From Catonia carolina (taxonomy: Eukaryota > Arthropoda > Insecta > Hemiptera > Achilidae), in the NCBI GenBank assembly GCA_035578175.1, contig JAQMRL010000015.1, forward strand, positions 18,526,672-18,590,671: a DNA stretch of 64,000 nt. The letters run 5' to 3'. The translations under genes were made by a program, and so were the position numbers. The notes below the pieces were generated by a model, which was given only the letters and a program-made list of their open reading frames with translations, was not told the origin of the DNA and made no database searches. Below are positions 21,786 through 32,509 of this stretch, one piece after another (the first letter of the stretch is position 1; each line of letters starts with the position of its first letter).

Positions 21786-22412
21786 AAAATTAAATAATTG
21801 GCAGAACTCTCGCGAAAATTTTATTTGGGTTTGCCGTGAAATTTATAGACAAATAAAATACATCAGACTAATCAATCGTGTTAATTACACTTAAGTAACT
21901 TTTACGTATTTTATTTCAGTCAGTGATTAATGAAAGCGTATTAAGGTTATAAAAGCAAACTGAATTTTATTGGCAGTAATAAAAGAAAAAAATAAACGAA
22001 ATATTTAAATTACGTATGGGCAAATGTCCTTCTGAATAGAAAGTGAACGGACGGTGTTAATGAGTGCATGCGGTGGGCTATAACACATGTTAAATAAATA
22101 CGAGCTTTTAGCTGTTAGTTTAACAGCATTAAATGTGTAATAAAATAGCAGTAGACGTCTGAAAAAGTTTAAACTCTATTTCGTTCTAGGCTATTAAGCC
22201 TAAGTTAAATTAAAATTACAACCTTAGTATGATTTTAGTCGGTACCGTTTTACATCTATGACATTGAAAGTCTCGAGTTACGATCTGAACATTTTTCACA
22301 CCCTAACTCACATTTTTCATATTCTTTGACCAAATAGATATTCTGAACATTATACTTGGACGAACAAAGAAATTTAAAAAAAATAAAATTTTATGAACAT
22401 CTGTAAAATAAA
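21786..22412. other. AT-rich stretch, nothing recognised
   Basis: No coding potential or repeat recognised. Confidence 0.4.
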
Positions 22413-22524
22413 TATCTTGTCTATATGAATATATAGGAAAGAAAGTATTGTTTTCATGTCGAGTTTTCACCGGATCTACACGTTTTCAGACCCCCTGAAC
22501 CCAAAAACATGTTTTTAGCGATTG

Positions 22525-22571
<47 letters not shown>

Positions 22572-23225
22572 CAAAATATCTTAAGAACGGAACATTGTAC
22601 GAACTTGAAACTTGAAACTTAAGTTACATACCACTATCGGACCCGACACAAAGATTTTCATAAAAATTGGTCAACCGGAAGTAGTAGTTTATTCGTGTAA
22701 TTTTTCACTTTTTTGCGATTTTCTCAAAAACTGGTCCTACGATTTTTTTAAAAATCGCCTGGTTTACAAACTTTCTAACAAGAAGCTTGTTTACAAACAA
22801 GCTTTCTAACGAGGAAAACAATCTCCCCAAGAATTTCAGCAAACATGGCGCCTACTCCATCTCGTAAAGCATAAAACATTAGTTAACCAGGTGATTTAAA
22901 AAAAATCGTTAGGATCCGTTTTTGAGAAAATCTCAAAAAAGTGAAAAATATTACACGAATAAACTACTAATTCCGGTTGACCGATTTTGATGAACATTTT
23001 TGTGTCGGGTTCGGTAGTTGTGTCTAACTTAAGTTTTAAGTTTCAAGTTCGTACGATGTTCCATTCTTGAGATATTCTATTCATACACACACACACCAAT
23101 CGCTAAAAACATGTTTTTTGTATTCAGGAGTCTGAAAACGTGTAGATCCGGTTAAAACTCGATTTCAAAAAATCGACATGAAAACAATACTTTCCTTCGT
23201 AATATTCATATAGGCAAGAGAAAGT
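22413..23225. mobile_element. Helentron-like (HINE) inverted dimer
   Basis: 22413-22790 is the left third of HINE in plus orientation, with a GT microsatellite at 22529-22569. 22810-23225 is the same third in minus orientation, ending in GGCAAGAGAAAGT. The arms meet at a 22-bp palindrome, AAGCTTGTTTACAAACAAGC plus TT (22783-22804). The right two thirds of the element are absent from both arms. Confidence 0.85.
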
Positions 23226-23527
23226 AAAAATAGTTAAATTGCTTGGTTAAGTAAGTAACAAAGTAATAGTAGGCCTTCGGGACAGCCCAGTCAGTCAGCT
23301 GGTAGAAAGTCGCTATTATTTGTTAAGTAACATCGGTTGGGCAAGCGACTTTGTATGGTGACCAGCTGACAGCCATCCATGAACAAACTCTACTGGGGGT
23401 CCCTGTTCAAACTCATGTCTAATCCACGTCAAAAAAAAAATACAGCAAAAAGCAGCGATCAAATTGGGTAGTTATTAAGAAAGTACAGTACCCAATAACA
23501 AATAAAAAGCTAAAAAACAAAAAAAAA
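23226..23527. other. Spacer, nothing recognised
   Basis: No gene or repeat recognised; A-rich near the following HINE. Confidence 0.4.
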
Positions 23528-24529
23528 TCTGGTGTGAAACACTCACACAACTTTCTCTTGCCAGTGGAAATAATTAACAATAAACCTAACATTATTAATA
23601 AAATATTAGAAATAAACAAAAAACTAACCTCAAAAACATAACCTTATTTTAATCATGAGTGAATGACGCAAAATGACAATCTAACTCAGTTTGGCTTAAA
23701 AATACGGAAAATCACGCTTTCACGCTAAACTAGGCTCTGTAGAGAAAAATGCTTTAAATAAAAGTTGTAGATCTTTTAATTTTATATAAATTTAATTATA
23801 TACACTTTTGTCGTAAAATGCATACTAAGGCCGAAATCTTAAAAAAATCAATTTTTCGCACATTTTCGTGAGAAAAAAAACAGAAAATCGCAAATTACCG
23901 CTAAACTAAGCGTTATACAAAAAAATTTTGGAAATAAAAGTTGTAGAATTTTTAATTCTCTACAACTTTTATTATATAAAGTTTTGCGTTACAATGCATA
24001 TTAAAGCTGTAATCTTAAAAAAACAACGTTTTTACGTGAAAACAGCCTCACCCAGAATTTCAGCAAACATGACGCCTACCCTGTCTTGTAGAGAATAAAA
24101 AATTGAGTAAACCAGGCGATTTTAAAAAAAATCGTAGGACCAGTTTTTGAGAAAATCGCAAAAAAGTGAAAAATTACACGAATAAACTACCACTTCCGGT
24201 TGAACGATTTTGATAAAAATGTTCGTGTCGAGTCCGGTAGTGGTACGTAACTTAAGTTTCAAGTTTCAAGTTCGTACGATATTTCGTTCTTGAGATATTC
24301 TGTTCACACACGCACACACACACACACACACACGCACACACACGCGCGCGCGCACACACACACACAGACAGACAGAGACACACACAGACACACAGACCAA
24401 TCGCTAAAAACATGTTTTTTGGGTTCAGGGGGTCTGAAAACGTATAGATCCGGTGAAAAACTCGATTTCGAAAAATCGACATGAAAACAATACTTTCCTT
24501 CCTATATATTCATTTAGGCAAGAGAAAGT
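23528..24529 (-). mobile_element. Helentron-like (HINE), full-length reference copy
   Basis: About 1002 bp. One end is TCTGGTGTGAAACACTCACA (hairpin GTGTGA/TCACAC), then ACTTTCTCTTGCC. Two diverged tandem units of about 180 bp follow (see findings), then CAGCAAACATGACGCC, CCGGTTGAACG, a CA/CG microsatellite at 24305-24398, the ACATGTTTTTTGGGTTCAGG block, and the other end TTCCTATATATTCATTTAGG-CAAGAGAAAGT. The 13-bp ACTTTCTCTTGCC is inverted at the two ends. Both flanks are A-rich (AAAAACAAAAAAA on both sides). The structure fits Helentron-associated interspersed elements (DINE-1 type); that assignment is inferred. Confidence 0.88.
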
Positions 24530-25115
24530 AAAAACAAAAAAAGGAAGTAACTTGCAGCACTGCTTGAAGATCAGTAAGCGAGACAGGGCGATTTTCCGTA
24601 CCATTGATTAAACATACTGAGAAAGATTACACAATGATATTACGAGTACTTATACCTTATTAAAAATAATGCGAACTTAGTAATCGCTTTAATAATTGAT
24701 ACAGATTACAAGTGAGCAAGTTTACGAAATTTACCCCACTAATTCATACGGATAAGCTTGCAGTTATAGACCTTTAATTAAAAAATAATATAAAAGCAAA
24801 ACATAAATCGAAATCAACCTGTTTATATTATTTTATTACTTAATAACTAACTATTACATTATGGTATATTATTTTTAAAGAAAGATCAATACGCCTTTAC
24901 CATAAAAATCATTCATATACCCATAAGATCTTTTGTTAGTAACTTAATTTGGGTCAGATATTTAATGCAGTAAATTACAATAGATTAAGTTAAAGAACAC
25001 ACGTAGCACCCTTCACATTTCCTCCTACGCTTAACATTAACTTTAGAATAATAAAGGTTAATTGTTAACTTTCCGTACATAACTGCCATTTAATTACTTT
25101 TTTATTATTTACTCA
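24530..25115. other. AT-rich stretch, nothing recognised
   Basis: No coding potential or repeat recognised. Confidence 0.4.
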
Positions 25116-25787
25116 TTTTTTTGTTGTTTCTATTGTATAGGGTAATCAAAAAAGTAAATATTTCCGGAATACTAAATTCACATCACTCTTTCACGCTAAA
25201 CTAGGCTCTATAGAGTAAAATGTTCTACATAAAAGTTGTAGATCTTTTAATTTTCTATAAATTTGACTATATACACTTTTGTCGTTAAATGCATACTAAG
25301 CCCGAAATCTTAAAAAATCTATTTTTCACACGTTTTCGTGAGAAAAATACATAACACCGCTAATTACCGCTAAACTAAGTGTTATACAAAAAAATGTTTG
25401 AAATAAAAGTTGTAGGATTTTAAATTGTCTACAACTTTTATTATGTATATTTTTGCCGTAAAATGCATATTAAAGCTGTAATCTTAAAAAAAAAACAATT
25501 CTTTTTTTGCGTGAAAACAGCCTCACCGAGAATTTCAGCAAACATGGCACCTACCCTATCTTGTAAAGCATAAGAAATTAGTAAATTAGGCGATTTTTAA
25601 AAAAAATTGTAGGACCAGTTTTTGAGAAAATTGCAAAAAAGTGAAAAATTACACGAATAAACTACTACTTCCGGTTGACCGATTTTGATGAAAATGTTCT
25701 TGATGGGTCCGGTAGTGGTATGCAACTTAAGTTTCAAGTTTCAAGTTCGTACAATGTTCCATTCTTGAGATATTTCGTATGCACAAA

Positions 25788-25822
<35 letters not shown>

Positions 25823-26008
25823 GCTAAAAACATGTTTTTTGGGTTCAGGGGGTCTAAAAACGTGTAGATCCGGTGAAAACTCGATTTCGAAAAAGCGACA
25901 TGAAAACAATACTTTCCTTCCTATATATTCATATAGGCAAGAGAAAGTTTTTGTTGTCTATTGTATAGGGTAATCAAAAAAGTAAATATTTCCGGAATAC
26001 TGAATTCA
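25116..26008 (-). mobile_element. Helentron-like (HINE), truncated, flanked by about 61-65-bp direct repeats
   Basis: The element itself is 25181-25948, lacking the hairpin end and about the first 160 bp. It keeps both 180-bp units, a CA microsatellite (25794-25819) and the GGCAAGAGAAAGT end. The flanks 25116-25180 and 25948-26008 are near-identical direct repeats containing TATTGTATAGGGTAATC and ATATTTCCGGAATACT. Confidence 0.88.
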
Positions 26009-26137
26009 TTTACCGTCATTCAAAATAACATAATATTAATAGTTCAGTCTCTGTATGGTGGTAACTTTTCTGAATAAAACGTCCCTTTTCGAAAGTCAAA
26101 ATTTCCCTTTTAATAATTCTTACAAAATATTATAAAA

Positions 26138-26274
26138 TTTTTGAGACGAAGGTTCCTGGTTCAAATCCTAGTAAAGGTAGTTACTTTTATACAGATTTGA
26201 GTGCTAGACAGTTGATAAACGGTGTACTTTGATGGTTGGGTTTCAATTAACTATACTCTCTCATACAATTCATA
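26138..26274 (+). repeat. SINE-1, internal fragment
   Basis: Matches from GAGACGAAGGTTCCTGGTTC (B-box region) to the start of the body (CTATACTCTCTCA). Both ends are truncated. Confidence 0.8.
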
Positions 26275-26313
26275 AGAATAAATTCTCATAAATAATAATA
26301 ATAATAATAATAA

Positions 26314-26712
26314 TGTCTGCCCATAACAGACAGGTGGAGTGTCAGATTATTTACACTCAATCTGTTCGTTGCAGGGCTAAAATAAATAGTTCTGTTTCTT
26401 ATCGCATGGTCAGCCAATTAAATGACTGAATCATTTAAGAACAGAAGAGGTAGAGGTGTAAAAGACACTAATCAGAGTTATCTTCTCTGAAAGTAATGAA
26501 TTTCATTGTACAGCCAGACCCTGTGGTGAATGAAGTGAAGGTGTCATTTACAGAGTGGAAAATATGTGCTTTTCAGAGGGCTTGGCATGCTGATAAGTGT
26601 ACTTTTCCACTCAGTGAGGAAGGCAATGGTAAACCACCTCATTCCTCGTTTTACTTAGTAAAACCTCTAGAGGTTCAAACCAGCCTTTCGGCTGTTGACC
26701 TAAACAACAACA
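26314..26712 (+). repeat. SINE-2, full-length copy in an AAT microsatellite
   Basis: Starts with the TGTCTGCCCATAACAGACA palindrome inside an (AAT)n run and ends in AACAACAACAATAATAAT, so the target duplication is AAT-rich. An open frame of about 70 codons is present but shared by many copies and is not called a gene. Confidence 0.88.
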
Positions 26713-26979
26713 ACAATAATAATAATAATGTAATGTAATAATGTATTACAATTCATTCACTAATGATAGTGCCATTAATATAATATAAATCAAATAATAA
26801 CTTTAAAATAAATAAAATAGACTTTGTTTTACTATACTAATGTTTAATAGTGAAATTTGCAAAAAAAACTCATTTACCATCACCGAACGGATTGTGTCTT
26901 CATATAAGAGCACCTTTCTAGTAGGATGCAGCACCAGCCACACAAACATTTCAATTTTGATAATAATAAAACAGAACAT

Positions 26980-27182
26980 GCCGGCCGCATTGGCGTAGTT
27001 GGTAACGTGCTCGCCTCTCATCATGCGGTCCTGGGTTCGAATCCCACTCAGGCACGGCATATTTTCATACGTTACAAAAAATCATTTCATTCTCCATTGT
27101 ACAATAGTTACACCCCAACGTCGTCGCTAATGACCCCGTTGGAGTAGTTGATGCGATATTAAAAAATAAATTAAAAAAAAAC
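26980..27182 (+). repeat. SINE-3, tRNA-derived SINE
   Basis: About 200 bp. The tRNA-like head has an A-box region TTGGCGTAGTTGGTAACGTG and a canonical B box, GGGTTCGAATCC. The body and an (AAAT)n/A-rich tail follow. The flank AACAGAACAT lies at 26970-26979 and 27183-27192. A second copy is at 61213-61402. Confidence 0.9.
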
Positions 27183-27192
27183 AACAGAACAT

Positions 27193-27521
27193 TCTTTTTT
27201 TCTTTATTCCTAATTGTGTACGTTGCAATCTGTTCAATTCAGAACAATAAGCAACCCCATGACCCAATGAGATGAGGATGATGTGTATGACGTGTAAATG
27301 AGGTCTAGTCTTGTACAGACCCAGGCCGACCATTCCTGAGAGAGTATGATTAATTAAACCCCAACCATCAAAGTACACCGGTAACCACTGTCTAGTATTC
27401 AAATCCGTATAAAAGTAACTACCTTTACTAGGATTTCAACCAGGAACCTTCGTCTCCGAGAATCAGCTGTTAAACAGCTGATTTTGGCGACGACGTTACC
27501 TCTAGACCAACCCGGTGGGTT
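27193..27521 (-). repeat. SINE-1, full-length copy beside SINE-3
   Basis: Complete minus-strand copy with the duplication AACAGAACAT at 27183-27192 and 27522-27531. Its left duplication is the right duplication of SINE-3. Confidence 0.93.
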
Positions 27522-27531
27522 AACAGAACAT

Positions 27532-28359
27532 AAAATAGAACTCCAAGCGTTTACAATATACCTGGGCATTCCTCGTCGTGTAACGTTCAAATTTGTTCAT
27601 TTACAACCCGTAAACTCAAGTGTCCTTATTTTCAACCACCATCCATTTACAAGGTTTTTATGAACATTAATTCGCCCTATAAAGGGTTAAGATTGTAGTG
27701 CTAAAACGTAATCACAGAATATGGTACTCAAAGTAATTTAATTTGATTTTATTGTAACCCCAAATTTTATTTTGTATTATTGGCTCTAGACTAGAATTTT
27801 TTAATCCAGAGGTAGGCTACAATTTATAAAAATAATTTGGTAAGGGGTACACAACTGAAAAATTTTTGAGAACTACTAAACTAGACTTAACTCGGTGGGT
27901 AATTAAAAAATGACAACATAATTATTTTGATTTCGAAAAATAATTAAAATTATTACACTTTTTTAAACAACCTGTGTTTGATATTTTCAGATAAAAATGA
28001 TAACCATTTCTGTTGTACTTGTCATTAATAATTTTACTAGATATAAAAAACGGTTTGTATTTAATCGTGTTCGATGTAAAACAAATGGTTTGTTTATTTT
28101 TCTTTATAACCTTCATATTATACCATATTTAAGTAAATTATTTTATTGACTTTGCTATAACTATTCGTTTTCTAACCTAGAGAATTTTGTATTTATTTTA
28201 TTATTGCTAATAATTACATAGTAAATTAAATGGTAAATACATGAGTAACAAAATGAGTATTATAAATTCAAACGCGAGAGGGACTTTCGGAAATTTGGCC
28301 AAGTAGGGTAGAATTTCAATAAGAATCCTCACTATGTAATTTAAGACAAATGGAAGATA
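27532..28359. other. AT-rich stretch, nothing recognised
   Basis: No coding potential or repeat recognised. Confidence 0.4.
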
Positions 28360-28687
28360 CTAAATGTGTTTCTACCGATTGATCAGTGCGCGCGCATGCG
28401 CGTATTTGTGTAATCAAAATATCTCAAAAATTAAATCGCTATAAAGTTAAAACATGAAACTTAAGTTAGGAGACCTGGCACAAACATTTTCACTAAACTC
28501 AACCGGAAGTAGTATTTTATTCATGAATTTTGTTTCATTTTTACTTTCTCTTGCCTATATGAATATATAGGAAGGAAAGTAGCCTATTGTTTTCATGTCG
28601 ATTTTTCGAAATCGAGTTTTCACCGGATCTATACGTTTTCAGACCCCCTGAATCCAAAAAACATGTTTTTAGCGATTGTTCTGTGTG

Positions 28688-28771
<84 letters not shown>

Positions 28772-29600
28772 CAGAATATCTCAAGAACGGAACATCGTAC
28801 GAACTTGAAACTTGAAACTTAAGTTACATACCACTACCGGACCCGACACGAACATTTTCATCAAAATCGGTCAACCGGAAGTAGTAGTTTATTCGTATAA
28901 TTTTTCAGTTTTTTGCGATTTTCTCAAAAACTGGTCCTACGATTTTTTTTAAAATCGCCTATTTTACTCAATTTTTTATTCTCTACAAGATAGGATAGGC
29001 GCCATGTTTGCTGAAATTCTGCGTGAGGCTGTTTTTACGTAAAAACATTTTCTTTTTAAGATTGCGGCTTTAATATACATTTTAGCGCAAAACGTTATAT
29101 AATAAAAGTTGTAGAGAATGTAAAATTCTACAACTTTTATTTCAAACATTTTTTTGTGTAACGCTTACTTTAGCGGTAATTTGCGATTTTCTGTTTTTTT
29201 TTTAAAAACGTGTGAAAAAATGTTTTTTTAAAGATTTCGGCCTTAGTATTCATTTTATGACACAAGTGTATATAATAAAATTTATAGAAAATTAAAAGAC
29301 CTACAACTTTTATTTAAAGCATTTTTCTCTACAGAGCCTAGTTTAGCGTGAAAGTGTGATTTTCCGTTTTTATTAAGCCAAATTGAGTTTGATTTTCATT
29401 TTGCGTCATTCACTCATGATTAAAATAAGGTTATGTTTTTGAGGTTAGTTTTTGTTTATTTCTAATATTTTATTAATAATGTTTTATTATTAATTATTTG
29501 CATTGGCAAGAGAAAGTTGTGTGAGTGTTTCACACCTGATTTTTTTAAATCGCTTCATTTACTACGTTTTTTATGCTCTACAATATTGGATATAAAGCAT
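28360..29600 (+). mobile_element. Old HINE copy, interrupted by a younger HINE
   Basis: 28360-28542 and 29540-29600 are the two sides of a diverged HINE (TATCTCAAAAATTAAATCGC, CCGGAAGTAGTATTTTATTC; then AAATCGCTTCATTTACTACG and TTTTTTATGCTCTACAA). The younger copy sits in its T-rich segment. Confidence 0.75.
28543..29539 (+). mobile_element. Helentron-like (HINE), full-length copy in plus orientation
   Basis: Begins ACTTTCTCTTGCCTATATGA (nearly palindromic first 40 bases ending GGAAGGAAAGTA), with a long GT microsatellite at 28687-28770, and ends GGCAAGAGAAAGTTGTGTGA plus GTGTTTCACACCTGA. T-runs lie on both sides, consistent with insertion between T residues. Confidence 0.9.
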
Positions 29601-29834
29601 ATCTACTCATTCAATTAATTCTTTTAAAAAGTTAACAATTTTCACAAATAATGGCAAATAATTAAAAAAACTTCAAAGAACTAAAGGAGGAAAATTTACG
29701 GCATGCTTCAATATTCAGTTTTATTTAAACAACCCGATTTTTCCACCGTAATCGACTTAAATACACTTTAGAATTATTCAGTATATTGCCACCTCTAATA
29801 AAAATATTCTGAGTACTCGGTACACATACAGATA

Positions 29835-30785
29835 CGAGGTGGCTATTAAATAACGAGACTGATGTTGTAAAAAATTTTATTTTTATTTTATACATAATCA
29901 CTTGTTGTCACCTTCAAAATACACTCCTTCACTAACCCTACAACGCTCCATAGGAATTTTCCATTGTTGAAAACAGTGCTGGAAGTCATCTTCTGTCAGC
30001 TCCTTCAGGACATGTACCGTTTTCTTTTTTAAAGATTCCACATACTCAAGTTTTGTCCCTTTTAATGCAAATTTCACCTTAGGGAACAGGTAGAAGATAA
30101 TAACGTTGTGATGAAACGTGGGTTTTACTTATGACCTGGAAACTAAAAGCCAATCCATGCACTGAAAGAGCCGAACTTCTCCGAGAGCCAAAACAGCTTG
30201 AACGTTTTTAAAAGTCAAAATTCGTCAAAATTGAGTCAAGATTTAAACCAATGATGATTCGTTTTTTATATCCATGGGAGTGTGTACCTCCCCTGGGTTC
30301 CTGAAGGTCAAACAATTAATCAATATTACTACCTTGAGGTACTCTCTAAACTACATCAAAGAGTTGAGGAAAAAACACCCCGAAATGTGGAAGGACAAAT
30401 CATGGGTTCTCCACCAAGACAATGCGCCACCTCATTCCGCGTTATCTGTCAAGAGGTTTCTAGCCAAGTACAGCATCTCAGTGTTAGAATATCCACCTTA
30501 TTCACCAGATCTTGCACCAAGTGACTTCTATCTGTTCCCTAAAGTGAAATCTGCATTGATAGGGACAAGATTTGAGTCTGTGGAAGCTGTATAAGAAAAA
30601 GCGGCACGTGTTCTGAAGGAGCTGACAGAAGATGACTTTCAGCACTGTTTCCAACAGTGGAAAATTCGCATGGAGCGTTGTAGGGATAGAAAAAGAGTGT
30701 ATATTGAAGATGACAATAAGTGATTATGTATAAAATTAAAATAATTTTTTTTACGTCAATCTCGTTATTTAATAGCCACACCTCA
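29835..30785 (+). mobile_element. Fold-back mariner (DD34D), rearranged
   Basis: A 951-bp element with TA at 29833-29834 and 30786-30787. The left arm (29835 to about 30095) is an inverted copy of the transposase 3' end found in the right arm (about 30525-30785). Terminal repeats share GTGGCTATTAAATAACGAGA. The middle keeps part of the transposase. Confidence 0.9.
30105..30720 (+). pseudogene. mariner transposase pseudogene, C-terminal part
   Basis: From the first-Asp block (GATGAAACGTGG, normally DETW) at about 30107 with frame changes, through PWVPEGQTINQYYYLEVLSK, to an open stretch at 30370-30594. That stretch contains VLHQDNAPPHSALSVKRFLA and YSPDLAPSDFYLFPKVKSAL, with 34 residues between the second and third Asp (classical mariner). 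A TAA at 30592 interrupts the last block (ELTEDDFQHCFQQWK). The N-terminal DNA-binding domain is absent, so this copy is dead. Confidence 0.85.
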
Positions 30786-30787
30786 TA

Positions 30788-31065
30788 TCTTAAGGAAAGG
30801 ATTAATTAACATAGATACGTGAAATTATCCTAAAATACTTTCAAGAAAAAAAAGCAACACACATAATTCTGTACTAACAACTATAATTTATACTTTCAAG
30901 ATAAATATAGTTTTACTTCAACACTTTTATTGTTTTAAAAATGATATATTTTCTTTTCATACAGTTGGCCTACTACTACTACTACTAACTTAATTGAAAA
31001 GGAAACAATGAAATTGTACGCTACATTATTTCAAAAGAACTTACACATCCCACCTATATTAAAAA
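30788..31065. other. AT-rich spacer, nothing recognised
   Basis: Contains a short ACT triplet run at about 30972-30987; nothing else recognised. Confidence 0.4.
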
Positions 31066-31852
31066 TCTGGTGTGAAACACTCACACAACTTTCTCTTGCC
31101 AATGCAAATAATTTACAATATAATTTAACATTAGTAATAAAATATTAGAAATAAACAAAAAACTAACCTCAATAAACATAACCTTATTTTAATCATGAGT
31201 GAAACACTCAAAATGAAAATCAACCTCAGTCTGGCTTAAAAATACGGAAAATCACTATTTCACGCTAAACTAGGCTCTGTAGAGAAAAATACGTTAAATA
31301 AAAGTTGTAGATCTTTAAATTTACTATAAATTTGGTTATATACACTTTTGTCGTAAAATGCATACTAAGGCCAAAATCTTAAAAAAATCGATTTTTCACA
31401 CGTTTTCGTGAGAAAAAATCAGAAAATCGCTAATTACTGCTAAACTAAGCGTCATACAAAAAAATGTTTGAAATAAAAGTTGTAGGTTTTTAAATTCTCT
31501 ACAACTTTTATTATATAAGTTTTTGCGCTAAAATTTATATTAAAGCCGTAATCTTAAAAAAACAACATTTTTACGTGAAAACAGCCTCACCGAGAATTTC
31601 AGCAAACATGGCGCCTACCCTATCTTGTAGAGAATAAAAAATTGAGTAAAATAGGCGATTTTAAAAAAAATCGTAGGACCAGTTTTTGAGAAAATCGCAA
31701 AAAAACTGAAAAATTATACGAATAAACTACTACTTCCGGTTGACTGATTTTGATGAAAATGTTCGTGTCGCGTCCGGTAGTGGTATGTAACTTAAGTTTC
31801 AAGTTTCAAGTTCGTACGATGTTCCGTTCTTGAGATATTCTGTTCACACACA

Positions 31853-31891
<39 letters not shown>

Positions 31892-32032
31892 ACACACAGA
31901 CCAATCGCTAAAAACATGTTTTTTGGGTTCAGGGGGTCTGAAAACGTATAGATCCGGTGAAAACTCGATTTCGAAACATCGACATGAAAACAATACTTTC
32001 CTTCCTATATATTCATATAGGCAAGAGAAAGT
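31066..32032 (-). mobile_element. Helentron-like (HINE), full-length copy
   Basis: TCTGGTGTGAAACACTCACA at the left, both 180-bp units, a CA microsatellite at 31846-31900, and GGCAAGAGAAAGT at the right. The flanks are TAAAAA on both sides. Confidence 0.9.
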
Positions 32033-32509
32033 AAAAATATACCTATGAATACCTTTTTAATTAGCATACTATAAAAAAATAACAATCTTTCCAAGAGAAG
32101 ATTCAATTCTAAAAAATTCACATTAAATTTCAATGTTGGGAGATTTTTTATCAATTAAATTTAACTTTTTCCTTATGTGTTGTATTTTCTAATTTCAATT
32201 AGAATTTTTTTCACTATCAATAATAATTTATAATAAATTTAAATGATGATATTAAATTGGAACAATAGCTTTTATAGTTTTAATAATATAATTATAGTTA
32301 CATAGCTATTAATTAGTTTTGATAAATGAGGTTCGAGTCCAATTACATAAATAAATAATTTTTAAAGATCTTTTGTTCGTCTTCATCGTTTTTATCAATT
32401 AATGTATTTCTCACCTAAAATATTCACACTTAAAGTGTTATTATATTTTATATTTTCTCTCTCTGTGATCACATTTTATACGTTGTATAAAGAGAGAAAG
32501 TGATGGGAT

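Noticed and set aside
22413..23225. A single full-length HINE
   Set aside because: The two halves are the same terminal third in opposite orientations, not the two ends of one element.
24252..24484. Cys/Val-rich or His/Thr-rich small proteins around the CA/GT runs
   Set aside because: Produced by the microsatellite inside HINE copies.
26980..27065. A true tRNA gene
   Set aside because: The B box is canonical, but the sequence continues into a shared body and A-rich tail and recurs at 61213, so it is a SINE head.
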